From Vanilla planifolia (lineage: Eukaryota; Streptophyta; Magnoliopsida; Asparagales; Orchidaceae), in the NCBI GenBank assembly GCA_023846275.1, contig CM043872.1, forward strand, positions 29,564,670 through 29,628,669: a stretch of 64,000 nt of DNA. Reading direction: 5' to 3'. This document shows positions 25,801-37,627 of this stretch, piece by piece (position 1 is the stretch's first letter; each line of letters starts with the position of its first letter). Position numbers and translations under genes: made by a program. The notes beneath the pieces are model-generated. The model worked only from the letters and a program-made list of their open reading frames with translations. It had not been told where the DNA came from and searched no databases.

Positions 25801-26760
25801 CAGCAAAACAAGGAAACTCTAAGGACTCAAAACCTTAAGACCCCGCAATTAATTTTAGTCAGAATAAAAATCTTTGTCCAACAACAAGAGCTTCTGTACG
25901 ACCAGTGGAGATGGAGGATTCCCCACTTTCCAGGATCAGTCATCCATTTAATCTAGAAAATAGAAAAACTTCTTCTATGAAGATCTTGTATCCCTCAATT
26001 GGTACAAAAGTTTTAAACAAGTAATGTGAAATATCATTTGCCAAACCCATGGATCAATGTACTGCATCAAATGATTGAAATATGTAAACTAAATAAAACA
26101 AGCAAAAACAAATGCACAACAAAAGAACAGATACAAAACAAAAACTTAATTAAAATATAACAATAAAAATCCAAACAAATTGCCTGCGCCGGAATCAGTA
26201 GATTGTACTTCAAATGAAATATCAACATAGTTTTAACAAGAGCAAACAATAAAAAACGTTAGTGTGATGAGCAGTAAATGTAGATCTCCTATCGACCTTA
26301 AAGCAAAGCTTTATACGGCAAAAGTGCCATGAGAAATGAAGTATATGACAAACCAATGCATCCAAAGACCATTCTTGACAATGAAAAAACAAAAGTAATG
26401 AAGGAATAAATCTTCCTTTTTAAAGTAGGCGAAGAGTTCTTCAAAAAACACTACAAAAAAAAAACCAACAACTAGATATAAAAAATAAAAAAAATAAAAA
26501 AACAGAGCCATCCATATCGTTTTCCCAACAGTGCAACAGATCTAGATCGATGTCTTTTCCCGTGCAGATCGTTTCGTACGGAAAAACCCTAGATAATAAC
26601 TCAACACAACAAATCAATGAAACATACAATACCAATCTCTGACCATTACCTGCGCATCGAGGACCTTGCCAAATCGGCTGAACGCTGCCTCGAGTTGCCG
26701 TTCCGAGGTCTCCCACGACAAACCCCCAACAAAGATTCGCGCCTCCTCCTTTCCCGACAT
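19803..26760 (-). CDS. RZ1C: Glycine-rich RNA-binding protein with RRM and CCHC zinc knuckle, RZ-1C type
   Basis: Two coding exons on the minus strand, 26760-26650 and 20627-19803, encode 311 residues, close to Arabidopsis RZ-1C. The RRM starts at about residue 8. RNP2 is IFVGGL (9-14) and RNP1 is RGFGFVTF (48-55). A CX2CX4HX4C knuckle uses Cys125, Cys128, His133 and Cys138. The tail is rich in Gly, Arg, Tyr and Asp, with four RYDGG repeats, a run of ten Gly and the end PSFDDRY. RZ-1B and RZ-1C are nuclear proteins that bind SR splicing factors and affect splicing and transcription. That role is family knowledge. The intron (20628-26649, GTAATG...TTTGTAG) splits the RRM after DAQ, as I recall for relatives. 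A likely 5' UTR intron at 26918-26763 (GTATCC...TTGGCAG) ends two bases before the ATG. This makes the in-frame upstream extension intronic and supports Met at 26760. Confidence 0.93.
23761..23848. repeat. 44-bp tandem duplication in the RZ-1C intron
   Basis: Two adjacent copies start at 23761 and 23805, each built around CATATCCATCAA, CAGCTGACAGCTAT and GAGCATGACT-like blocks. They differ at a handful of positions. Confidence 0.85.
24012..24099. repeat. Second 44-bp tandem duplication in the RZ-1C intron
   Basis: Two adjacent copies start at 24012 and 24056, built around GGCTG, TCTTTA, GCTCAACCAT, AAAGTGCAAAT and ATGGGTC blocks. The sequence is unrelated to the 44-bp pair 250 bp away, but the period is the same. 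Confidence 0.85.
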
Positions 26761-26919
26761 CCCTGCCAAAACATAACAAAACTCTCCCATGAGCCCTACC
26801 CCGAACAGAAAACCAGACGGCTTAAGAAGGACCAAACTAGAAGGCTACCAAACGATAAAATAGACTCGAAACTTCCCATAAAACTCAAGGAAAAACGGAA
26901 GCAGGAAGCGAAGGATACC

Positions 26920-27600
26920 TATCGCGAAGATAAAAAAACAGAAGGCTGCGTTAAGGCAGAAATGGGTTTAAGTTCATCTTTCTCCATGAAACCCTATATC
27001 TGCACCAGCGCCTACAGAACCGACGAGTGCCGATTCCGACGAATATCCTCGGCCCGTTGGGCCTTTATTGGGCCTACTAATTAGCTCATGAATAATATTA
27101 AATAGAATTAGTTTTAAGTTATTTATGTATTTTCTTAATATGATGTTTTAATGATAATATGATATTAGTTCATATGTGCTGAATTTTTGTATTAAAATAT
27201 TATTTTTTTCAATCTATTTCCGGCGAATAATAGGCATTGTTGGTAAAAGCTTTAAAAAAGTTCTTTTTTTTTTTGACAATTTTTAATATTTTTTATAAAA
27301 TAAGATACATTCTTACTTTCAAATGAATTATTCTTTTTAAATAGATGAGATTTAATCATAAATTAATTTTTTAATATTTTATATTATCATATCAAATTGA
27401 GTATATATTAAATACGAAATCATAAGTGTTGTATAGTTGATTATTTTTATAGAAGATATTAATAATTAAAAAATATTGTTAAAATTATTAATTATTTAGA
27501 AAAGTTGCCATTAGATGTCTCTTTTAATACTATTTACGTGTTGAACAGGTGATGTAAGTGAATATGATATGCCGTTCGAAGATGGAAATTTCGTCGTTAG
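26920..27600. promoter_or_regulatory. Divergent promoter region between RZ-1C-like and GH79 genes
   Basis: Two site II elements (TGGGCC) lie 11 bp apart at 27058-27063 and 27069-27074, and GGCCC is at 27051-27055. They sit about 140 bp upstream of the inferred 5' UTR donor of the minus-strand gene. Site II elements bind TCP factors and are typical of housekeeping and proliferation-linked plant genes. The remaining ~500 bp towards the GH79 transcript is AT-rich and I see no clear TATA box choice. Transcription starts are inferred. Confidence 0.5.
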
Positions 27601-27639
27601 GTGTTCCACTTGGGAAGAAGAAGATTCCCTATAGGAGCT

Positions 27640-27804
27640 TAGTCAGTCAATATGGCGACCTCGGAGAAGGACAAGCTAAGTGGCGCTTTCGTCGAAGCGC
27701 TACATCTCCACTTGATGGCTTCCGATCAGCAACTCCGGCCATCAATGCGCCGAGCTTTGGCGAAGGATACATTTTTTTGCGAGGCTGGTTGTTCTTCCTT
27801 TAAG
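27640..27804 (+). other. Probable 5' UTR exon of the GH79 gene, with upstream ORF
   Basis: This is a GC-richer block ending in CTTTAAG|GTAATG, a good donor. The nearest good acceptor before the GH79 start is CGTTTCAG ending at 28492, giving a 5' UTR intron of about 690 bp. An ORF opens at 27652 in a good Kozak setting (A at -3, G at +4), reads MATSEKDKLSGAF for its start, and runs through the junction to a stop at 28532-28534. That overlaps the main ATG (28524) in another frame. Its 64-residue product matches nothing I know. Confidence 0.4.
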
Positions 27805-28523
27805 GTAATGGGCTTCTTGCGAGAGCATGTGGTTGTTGTTTAGCATTGCATTCTTCTCGAATTTCATTCATTCCGAGGAGGCCGATTGGAGATTTCTGGT
27901 TCCAATATAGGTGCCTTTTCGATTCTTGGCTGCGTCGCTGACGACAAGAAACCAACCTGTAATACTTTGACAGTTTTTGCTGTTTGAAATTGGCATTTGC
28001 AAAATGAGAGATTATTAGTTATCTGCTTTTGAAGAGAAACTGTTCAAGAGCACGTCAGAGTTGTTGGTTCCCTCCTCTTTGTTGTCCTGTTAATGTTCCG
28101 TTCGGATGATGTTTGGCTTGGTTTAACCGTAGGAGAAAGTTGTCCAATTCTTAAAACCATATTGGTCTTTCTTAAGAATCTCATAAGAGTTGCCATGAGA
28201 AATCCTATGAACCCAATTTAACTTTGTTTGTTGAATAATTGAGATTTCTTGGCTGCTCTTGCTTATTTTGGAGTATGTGATACGTTGGTTTTCCAGCTAG
28301 TGAATTCCTTGGTTACTTTGTTCACAAAACTCCTTAGATTGCCTTGAATGAAAAGAAACTTAAAAATCTCTAATTTCTAACTGCTAATGGATTCTTTAAT
28401 TGTTGTGTTGCTTTCATAAGATGGAGAAGGTGATATCCTTTTTGTCTTGATGCATGAGACAACAATGACCATTTGCTTTATAAACGTTTCAGCTGCAGTC
28501 TTCAAGCATTCAAGTTGCGAGGC

Positions 28524-31500
28524 ATGGGGTTTAAGCATGTCTTGCTTCTTTTTCTTACCTCCCTCTCTGCCATTTTTCCTCAAGACTATGCAAATATAAC
28601 GGTCACTGTCGACCTTTCTGATACTGTAGCTGAAACTGATGATAACTTTGTGTGCGCCACCATTGATTGGTGGCCACCTGAGAAGTGTAACTATAATGAT
28701 TGCCCATGGGGAATGACTTCTGTTCTTAATTTGGTAAGAGCTCCATGTTTTTGAAAGAAATTGGCATCATGTTTTTGTATGCTTCTGGTTATTTAAAAGA
28801 AAAAAAAAACCATTCTTGAGTAAACTTTATTTATTGTTTCCTATAGGATCTGAATAATCCTTACCTATCCAAGGCCATCCAAGGTAAGTGGCTACTGCTT
28901 TGTTTCAGTTTCTTTTGTACTTGTTGGGATAATTGATCTGAATCATCCATAATCGATTGTAAATTTAACAAATTTACCATGACCAGAACATAAAGTTTTC
29001 ATTTCATTTTGGAAATTTGATGTTGAGCCTTTTATGTTTATGTTTTTTTCCATGGAAGCACTCACATTTGCTGTGTCTTAAGTGTTTATGATGCTTGTGT
29101 CTAATAGGCAATTTTATTTTTGTTTGATGAATATTATGTAGCCTTTAATCCTCTAAGAATAAGGGTTGGTGGCACTTTGCAAAATCGTATCGTTTATGAT
29201 GTTGGAAGTTCAAAAGCAAGTTGCTCACCTTTTATGGTAACAAGTGTTGGACTTTTTGGTTTCTCGACTGGATGTTTGAGCATGGAGAGGTGGGATGAAG
29301 TGAACAGTTTATTCCTTAAGACAGGGCAAGTCCTACAAACTCAGTAATTTCTTTTTTCTTATCCTTGCCACCTAGTCCTATATATCTTATTGTTCCTCTG
29401 TGTTCTTACTCCTTTTAAGTTGATGAATATCGTACTTCTTTTAAGTTATGGAATAGTAAGGTAACTTTTTGATGAAAAATGTCTCATGCATGTCCTAGAC
29501 CATACACCTTCCTAGAAATATGGAGATATGAACAAACTATATCTATTAGTTAAAAATTCATTTTGGGAGGAACTATGTGTGTACTTTCCTTTATGTTCAA
29601 TATGGGTTCAATGAGGGAGGAGTTTCCTTGTCGAGTGATAGGCAGATTCCCTAGAAGAGGATTTACTGAGCAAGGAGGAGCACTTACAACATCGCTGAAT
29701 AGTTCTTCTTGAAAGGAAGTGTTTTGGTTTTATATGTAGGTTATTATGGTCTTAAACTGTCGAAATTCCTTTACAAGATAAATTCTTTAGGCTGATTCAG
29801 GAAAAATGGACAGTACATTAATCTTTAGGAAAAGGATGTGAGAAAGCATATTACCTTCAAATATCTGTTTAATTTGCTAGAGAGGGTTGGTTTATCATCA
29901 TATTCTTGGAAGTTTTTTAAGTCACAGGGTAGTACCGTTTGCTACATGAACCTAAAATCAAACTCTGTCATTTAGCCAAATACATTTAATACATAGCAAA
30001 ATATATTAGCCATTTTCTATAATAATTTCAGAACATGTAAGTGATTGCAGAGCAATTGTTACATTTGGCCTGAATGCTCTTAATGGGAGGCATTCAGTAG
30101 GACATGGCGTTTGGCAAGGCTTATGGAACTCGAGCAATGCTCATGATTTCATAAATTACACCATTACAAAGGGGTATCCTATTGATTCATGGGAATTCGG
30201 TGAGTTGGTCTGTATTAGTTCTTCATGGTTTTAACTAACTTGATGATTGCAATGGTACCATAATTTCTATAGGGTATTTCACTTTCTCTTTGTGTTTGAA
30301 TCAGGAAATGAGTTAAGTGGACATGGAATTGGTGCACGTATTGATGCCCAACAGTATGGTAGAGACTTAATCGAACTCAAAACCATGCTAAGAGAACTCT
30401 ACAGCTCTACCAACATAGAACCGTTGCTAGTTGCGCCGGGAGGCTTTTTTGATGACCCACAGTGGTATGCTCAGCTTCTTGAAGTTTCTGGACCAGATGT
30501 TCTCGATGCCTTGAGTCATCATGTGTACAATCTTGGTGGAGGTGGTTCCAGTACTTTTGTAAATTTTAGACACCTTTTATTTCGTTTTTAAGTTCTATGG
30601 AAGGATCTATCACAATAGCTTCATGCATCTAGCTTAGTTTTTTTGGACAATTTCTCATTCTTTTGCATCTCAAGCAAATAGATGTTTTCCAACTGCGATC
30701 ACTTGAGAATTAGGAAACTGATACAAATCATAGCTTGCTCTGGGTCATACAATGACAACCTTTTGCAAGGTAAAGCCCAAATCTGAGCAGACATTCAAGA
30801 TAATGAGTTGATCTGTGATCTTCCAATACGATGATAGCTAAATTCTATTAGTAAGCTTGAAAACTAGTTGTGTTCAAGTCACTGGATGGGCAGATCCATT
30901 GGTTCTTCCACAGCTGTAGTCCTGCTCTAACCGTATAAATATGTACAACTGAACAGGTTGAATTCATAATACCAACTTTCAATTTTAATGAACATGAACT
31001 TGAGAGTTGTTATCAATGTTTGGCGTTTATTAGTTTAGCTGTTAAAGATCTTGGGAGCTTTCTGTGCCCTCAACTTTGGGGAGAAAAAACTTGTAACAAG
31101 CCTTGGCTTTTGTCTCCTATCACAAAATTTTTCTACAAATTGAACTTGTGGTATTGTCCTAATTTTGTGTTTTCTATCTTCTCCTCTCTGCAATTTTTAT
31201 TATGGTTCTCATTAGTTGTAACTTGTAAATAGTAGTATGTACACAAGTCCATGTCCGTTTCATCTGACGACATAAATTTCTGAGACAATTCATGCATAAA
31301 TTGTATACCATCTTATGCCAGGTGATGACCCCTGCATTGCAAGAAAAATTACAAGTCCAACATACTTAGGTGGGTTTGCAGATACTTTCAGAAATGTTCA
31401 GCTCACTATAGAGAGACATGGACCATGGTCATCTGCTTGGGTTGGGGAAGCTGGTGGTGTCTACAACAGTGGCAGCCCTCTAGTCTCCAATACCTTTCTA

Positions 31501-32466
31501 AATAGCATTTGGTACTCCATTGCTTCCCTGCTTTTACTATTGTTAAATACATTTGCCAATTGACTCTAACATTGTCACCTACTCAATTTCAAGCTCCTCT
31601 CCTTATCTTGATTCATCATATTTCAGGTATTTAGATCAACTTGGAATGGCATCGAGGTATAACACAAAGGTCTATTGTCGGCAGACACTGATCGGTGGCA
31701 ATTATGGCCTGCTTGACACACATTCATTCATTCCAAATCCAGATTACTACAGGTCAGTACACCCAACCACCATAAAATTGCTTATTGTAGTCAATGGATT
31801 TGAGGAGATTCTCAAGTTTCTTCTCATGTTCCTGTGAACAGTGCTCTACTTTGGCATCAGCTCATGGGGAAAGGAGTTTTAAGTGTTAGCATAAGTGAAA
31901 CCACCTACTTAAGAGGCTATGCTCATTGCAGTAAAGCAAAGGTAAGAATCAAACTCTATCTTGCTAGCATAAAAAGACAACTCAACGCTTATGCTGCATT
32001 TCTATTCTCATTACTTAACAAATACTCCTGAACACCATAGTTAATTCTACAACTCAATGCTTATGTACTACAGTCAGGCATCACCTTGCTCCTGATCAAC
32101 CTATGCAAATCGGCAACAATGAGCGTGAAATTGCATAATGACCCAAATGTTGATCAGCCTCGAGACATTCTCAAAAGCAGCTTCTTTTCAAATGGTAGAA
32201 AACGGGCGTTTTCATGGTTTGTAAGGAAGGCCTCAGGTGGAAGCCAGGAAAGAGAAGAATACCATTTAACTGCAAAAGATGGAAGACATTTAAGCAGGAC
32301 AATGCTTCTCAATGGCAATCCTCTGCAGCTAACTTCAGCAGGAGATATTCCTGACCTTAGGCCAATGCTTGTTGCAGCCAATGACCCCATATCCATAACT
32401 CCCCTCTCCATAGCATTTGTTACATTTCCATTCCTTGAAGTTCGAGCTTGCAGCTCTAAGCAATGA
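28524..32466 (+). CDS. Heparanase-like protein, glycoside hydrolase family 79
   Basis: This secreted plant GH79 enzyme probably trims beta-glucuronic acid from cell-wall arabinogalactan proteins. Nine exons keep frame: 28524-28733, 28847-28883, 29142-29325, 30051-30199, 30305-30541, 31322-31511, 31627-31752, 31842-31941 and 32074-32466. They encode 541 residues, the usual length. A hydrophobic signal peptide covers about residues 1-20. Family segments are FVCATIDWWPPEKCNY, PLRIRVGGTLQN, WYLDQLGMAS, YCRQTLIGGNYGLL and REEYHLTAKDG. The likely acid/base is Glu196 in FGNELSG and the nucleophile is Glu315 in WVGEAGG. The spacing resembles human heparanase (225/343). Intron 3 has a GC donor (AGG|GCAAGT). 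The end of exon 5 has two possible phase-1 donors, 30541 (chosen, aligns best) or 30550. The start at 28524 is chosen because the upstream Met at 28473 falls before the inferred UTR acceptor. Confidence 0.95.
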
Positions 32467-34349
32467 TGTCTTATCTTCTTTATGATGCATTTTTATTCTT
32501 TCTCGAGGTTCGAAAGTTCGATATAATCTTCTGAGATCTACATTACAAGTATAATGCAAAACTATCAATGGCAAAATTCCTTGGCTTTCCTTGCAGATAA
32601 AGAATGTACATTGCATAAAGAATGGGAATGCCTCATATAGAAGCCCCATCGTATTGATAGAAGTAAGCATAGAGAATGCAAGACTTTTAGCTTGATTTTT
32701 CCAAAATCCCATGCTCTTGACTTCATTCCTTGAATGTCTTAAACTCTTGAACAAAGAAACATGCGGCTTACATCAATCAAAGCTCTAATTTTGTAATCCT
32801 TCTCCTACCCACCTAAAAGAATTCCTTCATGAATCTATCCTTCGAATGACCTTGATGTTCTTTTGCTGTTATTGATAAAGCCCTAATCAAGCCATTGACT
32901 CATCATTTTTAAGTATGGAGTCTAATAGGGGATTTGAACATTCATAAGCAACATGTAATTTATGGATGGCTAGCATGTAACACTTACAATAAAAACATAT
33001 TTTATTAGAATATGTTACAAATGTTTGTAAAATTTTACATAATTGTCAAGAGACAACATTGATGTGATTTCTAATTTTGGGTGATAATTAATAAAGTTTT
33101 GAATAATTAAATTTAGAAGATTTTGTCTTGATAATTATTTGAAGGAGTTTATCCTCACCAAGCCAACCTCCATGCAAAGTTTTTGCTACTTTGCTTGGAT
33201 TACTTTTATTCTTCTCGAATATTTTTTACTACCCATCTTAAAACTAAAAACAAAAAAATCTTGAATAAAGTTTTAAAAGCAAATTAATTTCCCCATTAAT
33301 TCAATCTATCCAAACATTAACTTGTGATAAAAAAAATGATTTTAACTTCTTAATTTTCACTAAAAAAAACACTTTTACTTGCATAATATTATCTTTTCCA
33401 AAAGCAAATTTCAACTATTAAAAAGTTTTATGATAATACCTAACAATTGTTGCTTCATGATGCAACTAAATTGTACACCAAAGAATCAACTGTGTTGTGG
33501 TTTAAGTTAATATTAAACACTTAAACAATAAAGAAAATTGCTCATTTAAATACCAAAGAACTTACTGCAAGCAGAAATAAACAAAAAGCAAATGGATTTC
33601 ATATCAGCAGATTAGATGCCAAATCTCCAAAGCAGAATCTAGTTATTGCTGCACCAACACAAAGAACAGTAAGGCATCAGAATTACTTTTTGGCTAAGCA
33701 TAAAGTTGCCTAAGGAAAAAGGCAAGAAGTGCAAAGAGCAAAGCCAGAAACCCTAAAGCTTGGGTAAAGGAGGTCTCTTGCATCAAACCCCAGCTTCCCA
33801 GAGAAACACTTGAACTTGCAATACAAGGCAAGCTCAACCATCTTCATGACAAGTAACCCTTGTTACAAAGCTTTGTTCCTCAAGAAGAGTGCCAACTGAT
33901 TTCTTCTGTTGATTATATCCTATAAAATTTATTCCCACATGTAAAGATGTTTGTCTTGGCTCAACAACTGAAGTCCTAAAGCTTCATCACAGGTATTTTT
34001 CTGTACAAATCAACAGAAATAGCAATAGCAAATCTTGTTAGACTTCCAGTTCATTTATATCTTTAAAAAACTAACTTATCTAAGCATCAAAAAATCTTAT
34101 GTATAACTGGCATATGACAAGAAAAATTCCCAAATTCAAATCAGACTTTAATATTTAAAATAAACATTCAACAGCTTTAAATTTGAAATTTGACATTAAA
34201 ACTTGTACCAACCACCCAATCTCATCATTAATCTTCTTTTCATAGTTGATCTTATGGTAACTATTTTGAAAATATGGATAAACCATGTCAGTTGTGAATT
34301 TGTACTGATTGATCATATCCTGGCACACAGGTTGAAGATAACAGGAAAA
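32467..34349. other. Intergenic region before the remorin gene
   Basis: The first ~400 bp probably hold the GH79 3' UTR. The rest is AT-rich. A somewhat less AT-rich block at 33690-33870 could be an untranslated first exon of the remorin gene, since the remorin start lies 20 bp after an acceptor-like CACACAG ending at 34330. I see no other gene. Confidence 0.4.
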
Positions 34350-37300
34350 ATGAGCTACACAGATATCTTTGGTGATGGCGAATATGAAACGGCTGTAGCT
34401 GCATCTGCTTATGTGATTACCACGTTGCAAGAGGAAGAAGACATGACTAAACAGAAGAAAACAGCTGCAATCGTTGAGAACACTGTTGCAAGAACCAAAA
34501 GCAAACCTGAAGCAAACAGGAGCAGCCCAAGTTTCAACTGGAAATGGCTCGGTGGTAAAGAAGCAAGCGAGGATCAGAAACAAACAGGTTATCAACTTTG
34601 TCATTTACTAACTTAGCATCATGGCATCAAATCACACAAACTGCAGCTCTAACACATTTAAGGCTTCTAGATTTATCTCCAAAAGGGCCAACAATGTTCT
34701 TCAATTTCTTCTTGCTTTCACAGAGATTTATCACTGTCTACTCTTTCCCAGCTCTTAATTAACACATACAAGAATTAACTTCAAAGACCCAGGTGACACT
34801 ATATGGCGAGAACCAGTGGAGGTAGAAAGAGCAGCGACTAAGAATTACGACACTAGGCAAGCCAATTTGGGAAAAGAGATGGATGTCTTACCAACTCTTA
34901 ATAAGATGCCAACTCTAAAAAAAGAAGCTCCAAGTGAAAAGGGCAGTGAGAGGACTCAAAGTATAAAAGGCACTTTGTTTGGATCAAATTCTCCAACCAA
35001 TGCAAAGTTTTCAACAGGTTACAAGCATGGACAACAATATTCAAACGAACACGACGAAATAGAAAGAGTGGCTGACTCCTGGGAGAAGGCGGAGCTGATT
35101 AAAGCTAAAAATAGGTATTGAATCGTTTTCATTGATCTGGGAGATGATATCTATCATATCCAATAGCTTGTGACTAGTTTCTAACGTTAAATGTTATCTG
35201 GACATATGCTGCAGGTATGAAAAGATGATGTCCGTGATATCAGAATGGCAAACAGAAAAGAAAACAAAAGCAAAGCGTCAAATGGAAAGGAAACAGGTTT
35301 TTTACATTTGCTACGTAGTTAATCCTCACTAGATCAGAACCATCTTCACACCGGCTAATGTTTTCCTTAATCTTTTCAGCCTTAGTTTTTTTAAGATAGT
35401 CTTAATTTTGTTTTTTGAAGATTGTCTATAACTTGTGACAAAGTTCTAATCCCTATTGAGGATTACAAAAATTGATCTTGTTAGATATGAACATTAGAAA
35501 ATAAAGATCAAGCTCCGATAATATACAAAAAGAGAATAATCATAAGGGAGCATGGAGGGCTATCATGATAAGCTTAATAGTCAAAGCTAACCACTATGCA
35601 AAATAACAGCAATCCCAAACAATGCAAGAAGAGGTTTGCTTGAGCAAAGACCAAACCATCTTAGCCCATTAACGAATGCAATGGAAAGACACTGCCCATC
35701 TACAACGTGTTAGGAGTGATCATGAAACAGCATACCCAGCAAGGTCATTAGTATTGATTGAACCATCAAGGTTCATGGTGATCCAACATAGTGGTGGGGC
35801 CCAAATGGTGGAAGCAAAGAAAACTTATGTTGGGGAAGCGAGCAAGGTCCTAGTTCCCAAATTGCAAGTGAATCTTAGAGGTAACAAATATCACACTATC
35901 AGACAAGTAATATAGGCCCTATTGGAGTTTGTCATTGTGGACCTTCCAAATGATATAGATGAATGTGATGAAGGAAGAACTCTCATTTACCTGAAGGCCT
36001 CACCACAATAACAAAAAGGTCTATGCAATTATGTAGAGAATTAGGAGCATGCCTTACAACATGGGAAGTCTATCGCTGGTGGAAAACCAAAGAAGCAAAC
36101 CTACAAAGGTGATAAGGGTGCAGTCCAAATAATCATCAGTTTGACAACCCAAAGATATAAGGCATAAAAAGATAGATATATGACAACCACAAAATGGTAT
36201 GAAGAACACCCAAATAGAACCTCAACAAAACTAGAGATAACTACACTAAAATATGAATCTCCAACAATAAGTCACCTTGGCATTGTCATCATCAAACTAA
36301 GAATGGATCCCAATAGTGGGATCCCTCCTCCTCAAGCAATGCCCAAACCAACTTATCTAGATTAGGAATATCAAGTCAACTCAACCCATGAATATGATTG
36401 CCAAGGGTAGGTCTAAATAATCTCTTCATACAATACATATCTCATTTCTCACGCACCCAAAAAAGAATCGAGATAACACATAAGGGAGAGTCATCAATAT
36501 TATAAAAGGTCAACTGACAAAAAGGAGAATTCAACGAACTAAATCACACCCATAAAATATGAAAGCACAATTAAGAATGCCACTTGTCATTAAACATCAT
36601 GGATTTGTCAACAAGATGACTCATGCCATAAATGTGTAGTAGTTGGCCACTATAAGATAATGGTAGTCCTTAATCCATGTTGAAGATTAACCTTGTAATT
36701 AAATCATTCTAAGTCTTATAAAGGCATGATCAATCCAAGCATCTATCCATCTAAATTATCTCCTTTTGAGATGCTTCTTTGGGTGAAATAACCCATAATC
36801 CTTTACAAGAATATATTCACAACACAATTCAAACTTCTTACCAACCAAAGCCCAATAATCCAACCAAAACAATCCTTTTTCAATGGATCCACACAATCTT
36901 GAATGGGTTCATTAAACCCCAATCCTTCTACCTTTCTAATATCCTAAACTATAGACAAATTTTTTATTGATTGGAGGTATTTCTCAATTTATGAGGATAA
37001 AACAATATGTTATAACACCTATTGAAAGTGAAAATCCCTCAATAAGATAACCTTCATGTGAAGGTGAAAGTTGCTTTTTTCATAAGCTAAAACACTAATA
37101 AGCAAGTAGCTCAATGTAGGTTAAGATTAGTATTAAAATTGCTATATTTTGGTCTATTACATAGCTAAGATTCTAAGTACTTTACCTAGATTTTACCATC
37201 TTAATTGCCATATTCTGTGGACAAAATTCTCATGTTGAAATCCTTGTAATCTGTTTTGCAACATTTCAGTACTTAACCTATGGAATTAGGGTCAAGAAAT

Positions 37301-37627
37301 TAGCTAGATTTTGATATTTTCATAATGGTCTTCTAAACTTGCCCTGCATCTCCCATTGACAAAGTTTGAGCCTAATCCCTAAACTATAATCCATTGTAAA
37401 ATACGGCCTAACATAACATCTTAAATTTGCAGGGAGGACCATCACACAAGCGTTCCAAAGCCTTACAACACTATCATAATGAGATATCAAGGATCGATCA
37501 AATTGCTGGTGAAGCAAGGGCACTTGCCAAGGAAAGGAAGCAAAATGATGAAGCCAAGATAAGAGAGAAGGCAGCAAAGATAAGATCAACAGGGAAAATG
37601 CCTAGTGCCTGCTGTAGCTTCTTCTAA
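34350..37627 (+). CDS. Remorin family protein
   Basis: Remorins are plant-specific proteins that organise plasma-membrane nanodomains. Four exons, 34350-34587, 34793-35114, 35215-35296 and 37433-37627, encode 278 residues. The N-terminal half begins MSYTDIFGDGEYETAVAASA and is charged and probably disordered. The Remorin_C coiled coil fills about residues 170-278, with the motifs DSWEKAELIKAKNRYEKM, KKTKAKRQMERKQ, SRIDQIAGEARALAKERK and REKAAKIRSTGKMPSACCSFF split across the last three exons. The final CCSFF is a typical cysteine-bearing C-terminal anchor, probably S-acylated. Junctions are phase 1, 2 and 0, all GT-AG. The start is the first ATG after an acceptor-like site at 34330, where an upstream 5' UTR exon probably joins. 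A longer N-terminus from an unseen exon cannot be excluded. The last intron is 2.1 kb. Confidence 0.93.
35297..37432 (+). other. 2.1-kb third intron of the remorin gene
   Basis: It is bounded by CAG|GTTTTT and TTTGCAG|GG. The middle (about 35600-36400) is less AT-rich than the flanks and holds broken ORFs on the + strand (35676-35915, 36180-36365). This composition suggests an old insertion, but I recognise no TE protein. Confidence 0.6.

Larger units (their letters stand above)
20628..26649 (-). other. RZ1C: 6-kb intron inside the RRM of the RZ-1C-like gene
   Basis: The donor GTAATG is at 26649 and the acceptor TTTGTAG ends at 20628 (minus strand). The flanking exons join VLDAQ to IMVERDTG without a frame change. 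The intron is AT-rich and I recognise no TE protein in it. Two separate 44-bp tandem duplications are annotated below. Several short ORFs occur on both strands (for example 24622-24981 and 26617-27084), but none resembles a known family. Confidence 0.85.

Noticed and set aside
26614..26835. Longer N-terminus for the RZ-1C-like protein from an in-frame upstream Met
   Set aside because: The upstream part lies inside a likely 5' UTR intron with its acceptor two bases before the chosen ATG, and relatives start at the equivalent short N-terminus.
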